A stretch of 64,000 nt of DNA. Source: Bemisia tabaci (Eukaryota; Arthropoda; Insecta; Hemiptera; Aleyrodidae). Both the position numbers and the translations under genes were made by a program. Each line of letters starts with the position of its first letter. Position 1 is the stretch's first letter. Shown here piece after piece: positions 11,700-23,597 of the stretch. Under the pieces are notes generated by a model. That model searched no databases. It worked only from the letters and a program-made list of their open reading frames with translations, and had not been told where the DNA came from. The DNA is taken from contig NC_092794.1 in the NCBI RefSeq assembly GCF_918797505.1, forward strand, positions 32,478,122 through 32,542,121. Direction: 5' to 3'.

Positions 11700-13073
11700 A
11701 TCTTCCTGCTTTAGAAAGAGCGACGCTAAGAATGACACAATTTGGGCCAACGGGGATTTTTCTGAAACCGGGCCCAAACGATACCTTATGATACCCTAAA
11801 ACTATGGTGAAAATTTTAGCTTAAGTATAAGCACGGTTTTTGAGAAATGAGGGGGCAAAGTTGCCAAATCGCCATCATTCTGGACAGCATTTCTACAGCA
11901 AAAAGACGGGGAAAATGGAAGAAAAAGTTACACCTTTGATGGGTTTCGGCTGTAAATGTTCTCATTGGGCCCCCAAGCATGTAACTGCGTTCAGTTTCAA
12001 AAATTTAGGTCGCACAGTGGTCCAAAATGGGGAGAAATCGTCGACATATCAGGATTCTTTGTCAAATTTTTAGAAATGGAAGTAAAATTGTCGGTCTGCT
12101 GCAGTTTTCATGGCTAATAATGTTCTTATCGGTCCTCAATACCTACATGTAATTAAGTTCAGCTTCACAAATGTACATCGCACAGTGGTCAAAAATGGGG
12201 GAATTAGTGGACAAATTAAGATCCTTTGTCAAACTTTTTAAAAATGAAGTGATAAACTGTTGGTCCCCATTAGACTTTAGAACCCGGAAAAATTCATGTT
12301 TTTAATTTTTTTAATTATTACTACATAACAGTCCGTATTGTTTACAGAACGTTGTTATTGAATAGACTTTGTAGCATTATCTCAATAAAATATGCAAACT
12401 TTCAGAAATTTAAAAAAAAGAAGGAAAAATGGAGAGAAAAAAGTAAGGAAAGATTTAAATAGTCAAAAAAAATTGAAGAATTTTTCCAGGATCTGAAGTC
12501 TACTGGGGACCAACAGTTTCACTTCATTTTTAAAAAATTTGACAAAGGATCTTAATTTGTCCACTAATTCCCCCATTTTTGACCACTGTGCGATGTACAT
12601 TTGTGAAGCTGAACTTAATTACATGTAGGTATTGAGGACCGATAAGAACATTATTAGCCATGAAAACTGCAGCAGACCGACAATTTTACTTCCATTTCTA
12701 AAAATTTGACAATAAAGAATCCTGATATGTCGACGATTTCTCCCCATTTTGGACCACTGTGCGACCAAAATTTTTGAAACTGAACGCAGTTACATGCTTG
12801 GGGGCCCAATGAGAACATTACAGCCGAAACCCATCAAAGGTGTAACTTTTTCGTCCATTTTCCCCGTCTTTTTGCTGTAGAAATGCTGTCCAGAATGATG
12901 GCGATTTGGCAACTTTGCCCCCTCATTATTCAAAAACCGTGCGTATACTCAAGCTAAAATTTTTACCAGAGTTTTAGGGTATCATAAGGTATCGTTTGGG
13001 CCCGGTTTCAGAAAAATTCCCGCTGGCCCAAATTGTGCCAAAAAACGGTCGTTTTTGGCGTCGCTCTTGATTC
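11700..13073. repeat. Inverted-repeat element with about 600-bp arms
   Basis: About 11700-12297 and 12476-13073 are inverted copies (coordinates sum to about 24773) with small differences. Within each arm two units are repeated about 168 bp apart, anchored by 'cgcacagtggtc' at 12011 and 12179 in the left arm. The central 180 bp is AT-rich. The outer part shares words with the element at 50.7-53.0 kb ('taaaattttagctt...gtatac'). Confidence 0.85.
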
Positions 13074-14524
13074 TTGCTTTGAGGCTGACTTTTTAAGCAT
13101 TTGAGGATATAAAATAATTAAAGCTGAGTTGTTCTCCAGGGTTTTTAAAAACTTAACTTAAACTTGCCCGAAGAGTGATGATGTTGTGTCACACTCACTA
13201 ATGGCATGAATAAACAGTATGTATTTGGCTCTCACTTCATTTTGAAGGCTGCCTCGGTTGCAAGGTTTTTGTGGAGTCTTACCTTTGCCGCATTTTGGAA
13301 GAAAATCATTTTTGAAACTTCGTGACTGAGTTGTACGGAGGACAAGAAGGTTCTTTTCCTACAATATTAAAGCAATTTCGCCCTGTTTTGCCATTTCCAA
13401 AGCCTTTGAAACTATAAATATGTCAGCGACTTTACTCTAGTTGAAACATCGACACTGTTTCAGCCCTGAAACGTTTCATGAGCATTTGGATCAAACGGAA
13501 TTTGTTTTTGCCGTTTTTCAAAAGATTTGCTTGTGATGTTGTTCGAGCCATACTTTCATGAAGTTTTATTTCCACTTATGAAGCTGTTCCTCTTCGAAAT
13601 CTTTCAAGAATTTTCGTGCTGCATCTTGTAATATCCTTGGGATGGCCGGAGCTGCAGATGATCAAAGTATTGGAAGAGCATACTTTATTGCGTAAGACAC
13701 ATTAGTTGTTGCATATTGATGAAAATTCTTAATTTTGTCCCCAAATCACTCGATGGAGCAATAAATGGACATCAATGACATAACTCAGATTCTTGTCATC
13801 AATTTTATCTCCACACAGTGTAAATGCATCATATAATGAGGACATAGTTAGTTTCTTCACGCATGCCGTCTGCTAAGTTTAACAAAAGAGGATAGGGTGA
13901 GAGTTCAACAAACAATTTTGAAATTCCTCACCTGATTTTTTATTTAAGTACAACCATGCGCCGAAATAATAAGAGAGGGTTCATTGGAAAAACATCGTTT
14001 TCAACTCATATTGAACTTCTACTTAACCCGGAGAACGAAGGGCGACCGCCTGCACCCGAGTCATGAAAACGGGGGAGGATCCTGCAGCTGCGCTCGTACG
14101 GACCCCCCCCCCCCCCCCCCCTCGTCCACTGCCGTTCTTGTAAGTCAAGAACTCAAAATTGCACTCCTTTTATCAGTCATACTTAGGTACACGTATCTAC
14201 GATTTAATGATCAGTTGCCTTGAAAGCTCTCTATTCACAGAGAAAGTTACGGAAATTGCCCATGCGTGAAACTTTCCAACACTGTAGGTACGGCATTTGC
14301 TATCATCCGATCTGGACTATCATTGGGCTCGTTTTAAAGGAAATTTTATGTAATTTAATTTTGGAAATAACTTCTTTTGCCGTAAACTCCATGATATACG
14401 AGTTATTTCGGCTTTTTGGCCGAAAAACGCAAATTTCGGTCTTTTCTTCAAGATGGCGGCTTTGGCTCGCCTCAGATCTGTTCGCAAAAGTGAAATTCGG
14501 ATTCAGCGACCAAAATTACATGGG
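13074..14524. other. Unannotated sequence with a diverged repeat at its right end
   Basis: No supportable gene. A 19-C run lies at 14103-14121. The last 200 bp contains 'caagatggcggctttgg' (about 14450) and 'ggattcagcgaccaaaatta', words shared with the other degenerate repeat families, ending just before the LINE. Confidence 0.4.
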
Positions 14525-14529
14525 AATAG

Positions 14530-15197
14530 TTTATCAGAAAGTTTCCTCAGAAATTGTCTCTACTTTACCCCCTATTGACTGGACTATAACCTCAAACGCT
14601 GATCAAGAGCAAACGAACCCTGATAACTTCCAATACTCTATCGACGACCTTAGAAGACCCTACTCAAAAATTGTTTTTTCCCCTTCCCCTATAAGGAGGA
14701 AAGTCAAGATTTCAGAGCTTAACGATCTTGTCATGCCATCAGATAAATTGCTTAAAAACTATCAAAACCAATCTTCTTCTCAGGGGTGTAAACCAACCAA
14801 TGAGCAGAATAAAGGCCTCTGGCCCTCCCCGAATAAAGGAAGCCAGTCTAGTATCTCTCAATCCCACTTAGCTCAACATCAATTTAAATTGACCCCTCCC
14901 CCTCTGAGCAAAAATTCTTCAAATCCTAACTCATCCAGCATTCCTCCGAAACAGACCCTTTCCCCTAGAACCTCTCTACAGTCACCTAACCCTGGACAAA
15001 AACAAGCCTCCCAACAACACAACAAACCTTCGTCTATTTCTACAAAATCAATAACCCCAACCAATCTTCAAACTAAAAAGATAAATTCAGCACAATCCAC
15101 TTACATTACATCCCCTTCCACTCTAACTCAATCTTCTGAACCTGTCTCCTCGCCAATCCTTATGGATATTGGTAGTGAGACTATTCTATCTTCCTGA
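14530..15197 (+). pseudogene. LINE ORF1-like fragment (low-complexity, Ser/Pro/Gln-rich)
   Basis: The open frame ends at a stop at 15195-15197, about 100 bp before the endonuclease ORF. The product is rich in Ser, Pro, Gln and Asn with no visible zinc knuckle, which fits a truncated, disordered part of a LINE ORF1 (nucleic-acid-binding chaperone). The assignment rests mainly on its position directly upstream of ORF2 in the same orientation. Confidence 0.5.
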
Positions 15198-15299
15198 TCC
15201 TTTTTCCCCCAATCCCACTTCTTTCACTCTTTTTCTTTTATTCTCTTTCTATTTTAACCCCCCCTTCCTTCCCTCTTTCCCCTCTTCCTTTTTCTCCCT

Positions 15300-16630
15300 A
15301 TGTCTCCTCCAGCTTTGTTTACTCTTCCTTCTAACTTCCATATACTGAACTGGAATATGAGATCTTTACTTTCGAATGAAACTGATCTGAAAATTCTTCT
15401 TACTGACTTGAAGCCAGACATAGTTTTGTTATCTGAAACCTGCCTAAATGACTCCTCTCGATTCAAATTTCCAGGTTACAACATTGTAAGGGACGATCGC
15501 TACGGTGGCCTCTTATCATTAATTAAAATCAAACATAAATTTCAACGCCTCCCCCTAGACGCAACATCATTATTGAACACAAGAATTGAAACTCAAGCCT
15601 TCAAGCTTATCCTTGATAATTCATCTGAATTCTTCTTCTTCCATACTTATGTACATCAATCCTGTAAGTAAATTACTACTTAAGGTTTATCTTCAGCTGT
15701 AGTTCCGAAAAAATCCACCACGTCGCGCTGCTAAAATCCGACTCCGAAATCAGTGATTATTTAAATATCACAATAGGTATCTTAAATTCTAAGATTCATA
15801 AGTTCTAGCAGCATACGTCTGGAATCCTTAGAAACAAACGCGAGCTTTGAAAGTCTAATAATAAGAGCTGTAAATTGATCCCAGTTTCTCTTACAGGATA
15901 TCTGTAAGTGCGAGAGAGACAGCTCACGGTGGGAGAGAGATATCTGCCAACTGCTGAGAGCGATCAAGCGCGATTGGTTGCATCAAGGTCATTATGCTTA
16001 ACCCTACTTTTTTCTGGGATCAAATTGCAGAGCTTCAGAAATGACTTTTCACGTTGTTTTTAGGGTCAATAGGAAGGAGAATGATATGGCTAGAACTTAT
16101 AACTTTTCGATTTAAACAGAAATTCCTTCAACTTTTATAAAAGCTCAAGGACTCACGTGGAGCTGTACGGACTCTAAAACACAGCGGTGGCGCCCCCTGC
16201 GCGGAGAAATTTCTTACTTCACGCAGCTGTAGATAAACCTTAACAACCTTTTGACCTTTGAATCCAATAACCTAGTTGGCAAACCTCTCTTCTGGGCTAG
16301 TGACTGTAATGCAGAACACCCTCTGTGGGGTTACCTACATAGTGACCCTCAAGGCGAAGTTATTTTTAACCTTTCCCATCAATTAGATCTTTTCAATATC
16401 AATTCACTTAACCCCCAACCAACGAGGAAAACTGCTCCAGGCCGTAGCCCCAGATTCAACGATTTAGCCTTCACCTCTGAACCATTCTGGAGGAACACCT
16501 TCTGGAAAACTCTCCAAACTGGCGGTGGTGACCACTTCCCATGCTCCTACTTCTTAAATAAAACAATCTCTTCAGATACCACATCGAAACACCCCCCCCC
16601 CCCCCCACCTCCTCAATTTCTCCTCCTAAA
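15300..16630 (+). pseudogene. LINE ORF2 endonuclease domain, split by a MITE
   Basis: The N-terminal piece (15300-15671) has the AP-endonuclease start ILNWNMRSLL and the catalytic block DIVLLSETCLND with the conserved Glu. The C-terminal piece (16251 to about 16560) has SDCNAEHPLWG, matching the family G-D-x-N-A-x-H-x-x-W-G block, and later SPRFNDLAF (the S-x-x-D-L region) and GGGDHFP with the catalytic His. The enzyme nicks target DNA for target-primed reverse transcription. The MITE at 15680-16243 separates the two pieces. Confidence 0.85.
15680..16243. mobile_element. 564-bp MITE inside the LINE endonuclease
   Basis: The ends are inverted copies: 'ttaaggtttatcttcagctg' at 15680 and its near-complement ending at 16243, one mismatch over about 20 bp. 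It interrupts the LINE endonuclease coding region. No ORF with known motifs is present, and the target duplication is unclear. Confidence 0.75.
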
Positions 16631-16663
16631 CTGGAAAAGTTACCAAAACTGGAAAACTGGAGC

Positions 16664-17257
16664 TTGTTTAAAACCCACCTTAATCAACTTCTCACTTGCC
16701 CCTACTACGGATATGAAGACTACACTAATATTGTTCAAGAAGCCTACGCTAACAGTGTGAGAGATGAGGGAGTTTTGAAAACCCCACACTCACAGTATGT
16801 CCAACTTCCTCCCTCCTCCCCGACAATCCCTAACCTTTCTAAACCCAAGAAATATAAAAGAATTCCCTGGTGGAATGAGGAATGCCAAATGTTAAAAAAT
16901 AAACGTGACTGCCTCCTAAGAGATTATCAGAGAAATTGTTCTTTTTCTACTTTTTTAGAATATAAGAAGATCAGTGCTGAATTTAAACTCCTTGTTAAAA
17001 GTACAAAAAAGAAAAATTGGAGAGAATTCAAAGACAAATTAAATCACTTTACCCCTGCCAAAGAAATTTTTGAAAAAATAAAGATTCTTAACAGATCACT
17101 AACCCCGTATCAAGACATTAATTATGATTGGATTGACGACCTTCATCTAGCCCTCACCTCGGATTCTCAGTTCATTAAACAATGGAACAACTCTTCATCC
17201 TTCTCTAACACATTTGAAAAAATCTCGAAAGAATAATTTTTATCGGCAATTATGAAA

Positions 17258-17305
<48 letters not shown>

Positions 17306-18200
17306 GTTTAGACAACACCCTGGTTCAATTTATTTCAGAAGCCGCCGCCCCCCCCCCCCAGCCCAAGCTATCCTCATTGACATTTTTAACAATATCTTAA
17401 CTGCTAAAGAGATCCCCGACTCAAAATGTTAAAATTTTTACCAGTCTTAAGAAAGATAAGACCCACAATTGGCCTCTACCTACAGACCTATTGGAATTAT
17501 ATCAGCATATAGAAAACTTTTTGAAAGAATAATTCTTAATCGTTTAGAATACTTTCTTGAAAAAAACCATTAACTTTCGCCTTTTCAAAACGGTTTTAGG
17601 AAGGGTAAAAATGTTTATAATAACCACTTCCAAATGTCCAGCCATGCGTACAAAGCGATAGGTGAAGAAGCATACATAGCAACGCTATTTTTGGATATCA
17701 AAGACGCCTACAATAACGTTAATTACAAAATCCTTTACAAGAAACTCATTTCGATTGGTATAAATCCTGACCTAGCCGGGATTATTTTTAACCTTATATC
17801 AAATAATAGCATTGGAGTCACATATTTTAATGAAGTTACGAATCCTCGCCTCCAGCCCAAAGACCTGACCCAAGGTGGTATCCTTAGCCCGTTACTCTAC
17901 CTTATCTACACTTCTGACCTATTTAGATCCCTCTCTACATCATACATTTCAGAATTTGCTGATGATTTAGATATTTATAATATCCATAAAAAAGTAAAAG
18001 TGGCTTTGGAATTACTTAATTCAGATCTGAAGCGTATTAACAACGCTCTCACAGCTCTAGGACTCGACCTTTCTTCCTAAAATCCAAGCTATCATTTTTT
18101 CTACTAGGAGGCTCCCTGAAAATCTATCTTTTAATCTGGATGAGTTCTTAATCCCTGTACTACCCTCAACCACCTATTTAGGCCTCCCTATATACCAGGA
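16664..18200 (+). pseudogene. LINE ORF2 linker and reverse transcriptase
   Basis: An EN-RT linker is open to about 17236 (motif WWNEECQMLKNKRD near 16870). After the A42 and C12 runs, the RT shows TYRPIGIISAYRKLFERIIL (about 17480-17540, frameshifted), LDIKDAYNNV (the first catalytic Asp, about 17693), LTQGGILSPLLYLIY (about 17867-17910) and FADDLDIY (catalytic FADD, about 17954). It is broken by frameshifts and stops and is not expressible as a single protein. Confidence 0.88.
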
Positions 18201-18241
18201 AACTGAACTGGTTTCCTCATATCAATTCTATTAAACTAAAA

Positions 18242-19290
18242 ATGTCTTGCAAATTAAACATTCTGTCATATCTACATGGCTCTTCGTACGGTATGAGCCA
18301 GGGTGACTTCCGAGAACTTTTCATTAGTATGATTCGCTCGGTCCTTGATTGCGGCCTCCCGATTTATTGCAGAAACTTCAATCTTATTGAAAGAACCAAT
18401 ATACTCCAAAACTCCTGCCTTCGTAAAACCTTAAGTGTTCTCAGATCAACCCCTAATAACAATCAAAATGACGAGGCAGCCATCCCTCCCATCCTTAACA
18501 GATTTAACTTCCTAACAGACAAACTCCTGATCAGAGCTATGAGCCTAAAACACAATCCCATTATTAGGAATATTAGGATATGCTTGAGAGATCAATTATG
18601 TCATGTAACTATTGGGTTAATAAATAACACCCACTTTTTCTTAATAGATGGTTCCTGAGAAAAACTTTAGAAACCAAAATCTTACAAAGTGATTTACCGT
18701 GCTCACTTATGAGAGATCCTGCCATCCAATTTTTCCAACCAAATACCATCTTTCTAGACATTCCTCCCAAAAAACTAACCGACCACATTTCAATTCAACT
18801 GAACTTTAATGAATTAATGAGATCTAAGTTTAGGAACTTTACCCAGTATTATACTGACGGTGTCAAAACGACTGACTACACCTCTTCAGCCTTTCTCTCT
18901 AATGAATCCTACAAAGTCTATTCCCTATCTGAATATAATACTATTTTTGAAGCCGAAACATGGGCTATTCTCCGAGCGGTCAAACATAGCATTAGTCTTA
19001 ATCTATCCAATGTTGTAATCTGTACAAACTCTCATAGCGCCTTAGTTAACCTTAAAAATCAAAGACCTGACCTCCACCCTCTCATTGAAGAAACCAAAGA
19101 AACCCTTTTTAGACACCAAAATAGAAATACTTGGTTGGTTTGGATCCCTAGTCATTCAGGGATATTAGGTAATGAGAGAGTCGACCAATTGACTAAATCG
19201 ATTCACCAAGCTCAGATAGTTGATAATAAAATCTGTTTTAAACAATTTTTCCCCCTTATTTCCCAACAAAATTTTAATGATTGGAATTGA
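18242..19290 (+). pseudogene. LINE ORF2 RNase H region
   Basis: The open pieces 18242-18658 and 18709-19290 contain the RNase H landmarks YYTDGVKT (first Asp), FEAETWAILRAV (Glu), TNSHSALVNLK (the usual D-S is N-S here, so a catalytic Asp is lost) and WIPSHSGILGNERVDQL (His and last Asp). The domain removes RNA from the RNA/DNA hybrid in I-type LINEs. The missing Asp and the breaks fit a dead copy. Confidence 0.85.
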
Positions 19291-19417
19291 GACTGGTTAG
19301 CATGTACCTGGAAAGGTCAAAAATTAAAATCACTTCTCCCTTCACTTTCTCGCAAACCGTGGTTTTATAGACTAGATTGGAAACGCTCCCTTATTACTAA
19401 CTTAATTAGGCTTAGAA

Positions 19418-19681
19418 TTGGTTACAGCCTTTACCCCAACTCACTTGTTTAGAATCAATATAGCAACCTCTAATATGTGTGAATGTGGTTTTATCGGAAA
19501 CTTAGACCATATCCTTCTCCAATGTGAAAAGCTGCAATATAGAGACACCCTTTTTTCTGAACTTATTAATAGATTTGAAATCTTCCCACTCTATTCAACT
19601 CTATACCTTCTTTCGGTCGGTGATCTCAATACTCTTAAATCCATAGCCCTCTTTCTAGATAAGAATGTTATCCATCTCTAA
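19418..19681 (+). pseudogene. LINE ORF2 C-terminal Cys/His knuckle
   Basis: The fragment holds CECGFIGNLDHILLQC, the C-x-C...H...C knuckle found at the end of I/R1/Jockey ORF2 proteins (pattern C.C....T..H.l..C). It follows the RNase H in the expected order. Confidence 0.75.
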
Positions 19682-19689
19682 TCTACCAA

Positions 19690-20704
19690 ACTTTTATTCT
19701 TACATTCAAAATTTTCTTAGCCTTATTCCACTCTCGCCAACCATCTTATTCTCTAACTCATTCAATCCACCTGTTTCCAAACAAATCATTTTCACTTCCA
19801 CACACAGCTTCTACCCTATGTTCACTTTGTATGTTTTCCATTACCCAGTCTCTTGGCATAGGAAGTCGCTTGGCCGGGTATCAGAGCGTGAAACTGGTGA
19901 AGGGTTCCCCCCCCCCCTCCCTCCTCAACACTACTTTTTTAACAGCCCCCCTTTTTTCCCCCTGTTTCTATGTATTTTTACCTCTCACATCCAGAAATTC
20001 GGAACCTAATCACTCATAACTTAAATTCGTAACACACACACACTAGTCTAAATTTGGCTGCAGGTGCATGACACAAAGCCATTAAATAACAGGAAAAAAA
20101 AAGGTTCCGCTTTCAAAGCAGCGTAGGGGCTCTTACCTTCACCAAATGACTGGACTAGAAGCATTTGAGAGCAGAATAACAACGGATGAGTTACAAAAGT
20201 TTACGAGAAACCTAAAGCAGTAGTGTTTGATCAAATAGAATGTTAGAATAAAAAGGTATCAATATGAGGTAGCATTAGGCTTCAAAGAGGAAAAGATGAG
20301 GCACCCACTGAGGTAACTCATCATAAAATACATATCAATGGACTTCTATTACCTGAAAATTGAACAGGTGCTTGACAATATTTCTCTACTCGTTTCTTGC
20401 AGAGAATGATTTTTCATTCATTGCATAGTGGTTTGCCGCTGTTATTTTAAAGTCATGCTCAGCATGTGCAATACAGATCATTAGTCTGAATTATTAGTCT
20501 GATTATTAGTCTCGCTATTGTCGCAAAAACTGTTGATTTTTCAACAATTCAAATGAGACTTACTTGAAAGCAGGTAAAATTGCGATCATTAACTACAGTG
20601 AAAACAACGGTTTCTGAAAATGCCCTGGAAGCTTTAAACATTTTCAACGGACTTCGAAAAATAGAATATTGTAAATTAATCACAAGACACAGCAACCTTA
20701 AAAA
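19690..20704. other. LINE 3' flank and unannotated sequence
   Basis: About 300 bp of C/T-rich sequence ending near 20040 in a short CA run may be the LINE 3' UTR. The rest shows no gene or clear repeat. Confidence 0.4.
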
Positions 20705-21042
20705 TGTGACATACCGCGATAAATAGCGATTTTATCGGTTGGTTATCGAGATTATATCGGTGGCAATATATCGAGATATTATCGCATTAAAAATTGCGAT
20801 ACATGGCGATTAAATCGCTACACATCGCAATTTTTGGTTTGATAAAATCGTGATCAATTTTCGTCGATAAAATCGAGACTAAATCGCCATTTATCGCGAT
20901 TTTTATTTCGAAAATATCGCGATAAATTGTCGGGCAATAAAAGCACGATTTTACTGCGATTAGATGAAGGATAATCGCTCAGATGCTGATGATCCTGGCG
21001 ATTTTATCGCCGATAAAATCGCAATATTTAGCGATTTTTCCG
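20705..21042. repeat. Cluster of CGAT/ATCG words (degenerate palindromic-word repeat)
   Basis: By my count this 340-bp stretch holds 27 CGAT or ATCG tetramers, usually in forms such as GCGATTTTATCG, CGCGATAAA and CGATAAAATCG. There is no fixed period and no ORF. The cluster is sharply bounded against ordinary AT-rich flanks. Confidence 0.8.
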
Positions 21043-22338
21043 TTGAGAAATGCTACTTGGGACACTAATTAAATTGCACAGCGTTAGAGAAACAAAAACT
21101 GCCTTCCTTTAAATCTCTCATATGTGTCATCTTTTCACGCAAGTTGCAATCCAGTGAAGAGGAGACAAATTACAATGAATAAGAGAAACTCTCTCTCTGT
21201 TCCATTCTTGTTCGAGACTGCGAGGATCAAACCCCATGGAAAATTTTCCGACTTAATGCTAATTAGCAGCTTGAATCTGAGTTTTTTGATTAGATACTTC
21301 ATAATTCCCAAGCTTCATTTATTTTTTAGGACATGACCAATGACCCAAGCAGTCCAGAGTTATTTGAAATAGTTAATTTTTTTCAAAAAGGGATGACAAG
21401 ATAAAGAAGTTTAGGAAATAATTCATGATAAGTTCCCTGTGTTAAAAAAATATATGAATAGAGAGAGTAACATCGAAAAGCAAGGGCGTACTCTCAGATT
21501 TTCGCCACAGATGTTGCTTACCAACAAAAAATAGGAATCTAACAAACTGCTGCATGTTAAAATTGGTTTTTCAAAAAAAAAGGGAAGAAATGTCATTGAA
21601 ACTGGGAGTGGATTGGATCACTTGATCTTCTTCACAGGGTTTAACTTAGATTCTGAATGGATTATCAGGGACAGACAAAGATAGCATTTTATGTAGCTAA
21701 TGCTATAATAAGAAAAAGATAATGGGGCTCACGCAATATGACTGACCAATGATGCAACTAAAGATCGGCTTGCTCAATATCTCATGCTTCCAAATAAATA
21801 CCAAGTTTCGATAATTATCAATCTGTAGGGTGGAATTAATAACCAGATATTCTTTTAAAAGATAAAATCGAGTGCAGGTTTCATTAAAGTACCAATGAAT
21901 TTTTCTTTTACTACCAGAACTTTAAAAGTTGAGAGAAGAACCTGAGTTGAGAGGAACATCCACAGTTCTGCAAGATTACCCCTACGACCTCTGAGGTAAT
22001 GGTTAGCGTTTTGCAGCTTTTTAGAGGTAAGGAGGATCAAGTCAAGAGGAAGTTAAGAGGGATCATGGAGGGTATGGAGATGTGAATCATGAGTTCATAG
22101 TAAAAATGAGTCAAGAAAGAGAGAAATGAGTTCATAGTAAAAATGAGTCAAGAAAGAGAGAAATGAGTTCATAGTAAAAATGAGTCAAGAAAGAGAGAAA
22201 TTCTGTGAAACAGATGCAAAATATTATGCACTCATTGTTTAAAAACTTCTACACCAATCCAGAGATACTCTTAATCAATGTGTTAGTCTTTTTAAAAAAC
22301 AATATGAAACCATATCTGTACTGCTGGAATTAATATTC
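21043..22338. other. Unannotated sequence with a small tandem repeat
   Basis: Apart from the 37-bp tandem repeat at 22089-22199, nothing recognisable is present. Short ORFs show no conserved motifs. Confidence 0.4.
22089..22199. repeat. Tandem repeat, 37-bp unit, three identical copies
   Basis: Three directly adjacent identical copies of a 37-bp unit starting 'atgagttcatagtaaaa'. There are no spacers between units. This is a simple minisatellite. Confidence 0.95.
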
Positions 22339-23009
22339 ATGCTGGAATTTCGGGTACACAGCTATTCTTTTGGCTTATTTCATGTTTTTGGGTCGCTGAA
22401 TCCTGAATCCGAATCTTGAAGTTTCTTTACACATATATGGTGAGCATTTGCCGCCATTTTGAAAAAATAGCCTAAAAAGGCCTTTTTTGCGGTTTTTTAA
22501 AAATAGCGGCTTCGCATAAGGAAAAATCCCGATTTACTTAATGTTTTGAATAGCTGACGTAATTTGGAAGATAATAGTGTATACACGTGCTAGGTTTGCT
22601 CAAAAATTGAGGGTTCTCGGAACTCGGAACTTTGGAACGCTCCGGAACTTAGCGGACCGCGGCGAGCCGGACGGCGCGTTGACGCGTGCGCCGCGAAAAC
22701 GTGGATGGGCGCCATGTTCAAGATGCTTTATCTTCCTCAATTTTTGAGCAAACCTAGCATACATATACACTATTTTCTTCCAAATCACGTCAGCTATTCA
22801 ATACATTAACTGAATACGGGATTTATTCTCATGCGTAGCCGCTATTAAAAAAAAAAAAAAAAAAAACGCATGAAAAGGTCTTTTTAGGCAATTTTTTCAA
22901 AATGGCGGCAAATGCTCACCAGATGCGTGTAGGGAAACTTCAGATTCGGATTCAGCGACCTAAAAAACATAAAGTAAGCCAAAAGAATAGCTGTGTACCC
23001 GAAATTCCA
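22339..23009. repeat. Inverted-repeat element with about 270-bp arms and a GC-rich loop
   Basis: About 22339-22612 and 22735-23009 are inverted copies (coordinates sum to 45347), including 'cctcaatttttgagcaaacc' at the inner right edge. The 122-bp loop (22613-22734) is GC-rich with 'ccgcggcgagccgg' and contrasts with the AT-rich arms. An A run interrupts the right arm near 22850. Confidence 0.85.
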
Positions 23010-23110
23010 GGTCGACTTACCAGGGAAACTTCAGATACGGATTCAGCGACCTAAAAAACATAAAGTAAGCCAAAATAATAGCTATGTACCCGAAATTCCA
23101 GGTCCACTTA
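22925..23110 (+). repeat. Direct duplication of the outer right arm
   Basis: About 85 bp containing 'ggattcagcgacctaaaaaac' at 22925-23010 is repeated in direct orientation at about 23025-23110 with a few changes. This local duplication extends the inverted-repeat element to the right. Confidence 0.8.
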
Positions 23111-23597
23111 CCGGGTGCCTGGACTAATCGAACATCCACCATTTTTAGGGATAACATCTCTTTAGAATCCGCTAACCTTTGAGAGTGTTGGTACTAAGTT
23201 TCATACTTCTGGCACAATTTCCCACTTAGAAGAGGTGAATAAAAAGCATGGTATATCTATAAACAGCGGCTGTCAGAATTTGTTGAAATTATACATTTAG
23301 AGCTAAATAATTCACTAAAGCTCAGTAACCTCCTCAAGGATCTTGTATATGAGCACATCACAATAGTGATAAAAATTGATCAGACTTACTGTGCATAGGT
23401 CTTGAGAGGGAGGGGGTTAGCACTTTTTTTTTAATATTTTACCAATTTTAAAAGACCATAGTTTGTTCCTATTTTTTTTGGGAAGTTACCAAATATTTAT
23501 TTTTCTATAAAAATATTGAAAAACTTAACAGTAATCACAATTTGGTCAATATCATACGCTTTATTTTGCTCACATTAGCTAGGTGGTTCATTTTATA

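Larger units (their letters stand above)
14525..19690 (+). mobile_element. Decayed non-LTR retrotransposon (LINE; I/R1/Jockey-like, with RNase H)
   Basis: Successive plus-strand fragments encode, in LINE order, a Ser/Pro/Gln-rich ORF1-like protein, an AP-type endonuclease, a reverse transcriptase, an RNase H domain and a C-terminal Cys/His knuckle. The frame is broken many times, by a 42-A run at 17260-17301, C runs at 16592-16606 and 17348-17359, and a MITE at 15680-16243. The RNase H domain after the RT argues for the I/R1/Loa/Jockey group and against RTE. The 5' end appears truncated at about 14525 and the 3' end lies somewhere between 19681 and about 20020. Confidence 0.88.

Noticed and set aside
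22089..22199. Three identical 37-bp repeats as a CRISPR array
   Set aside because: The copies are directly adjacent with no spacers, in an animal nuclear context. It is a minisatellite.
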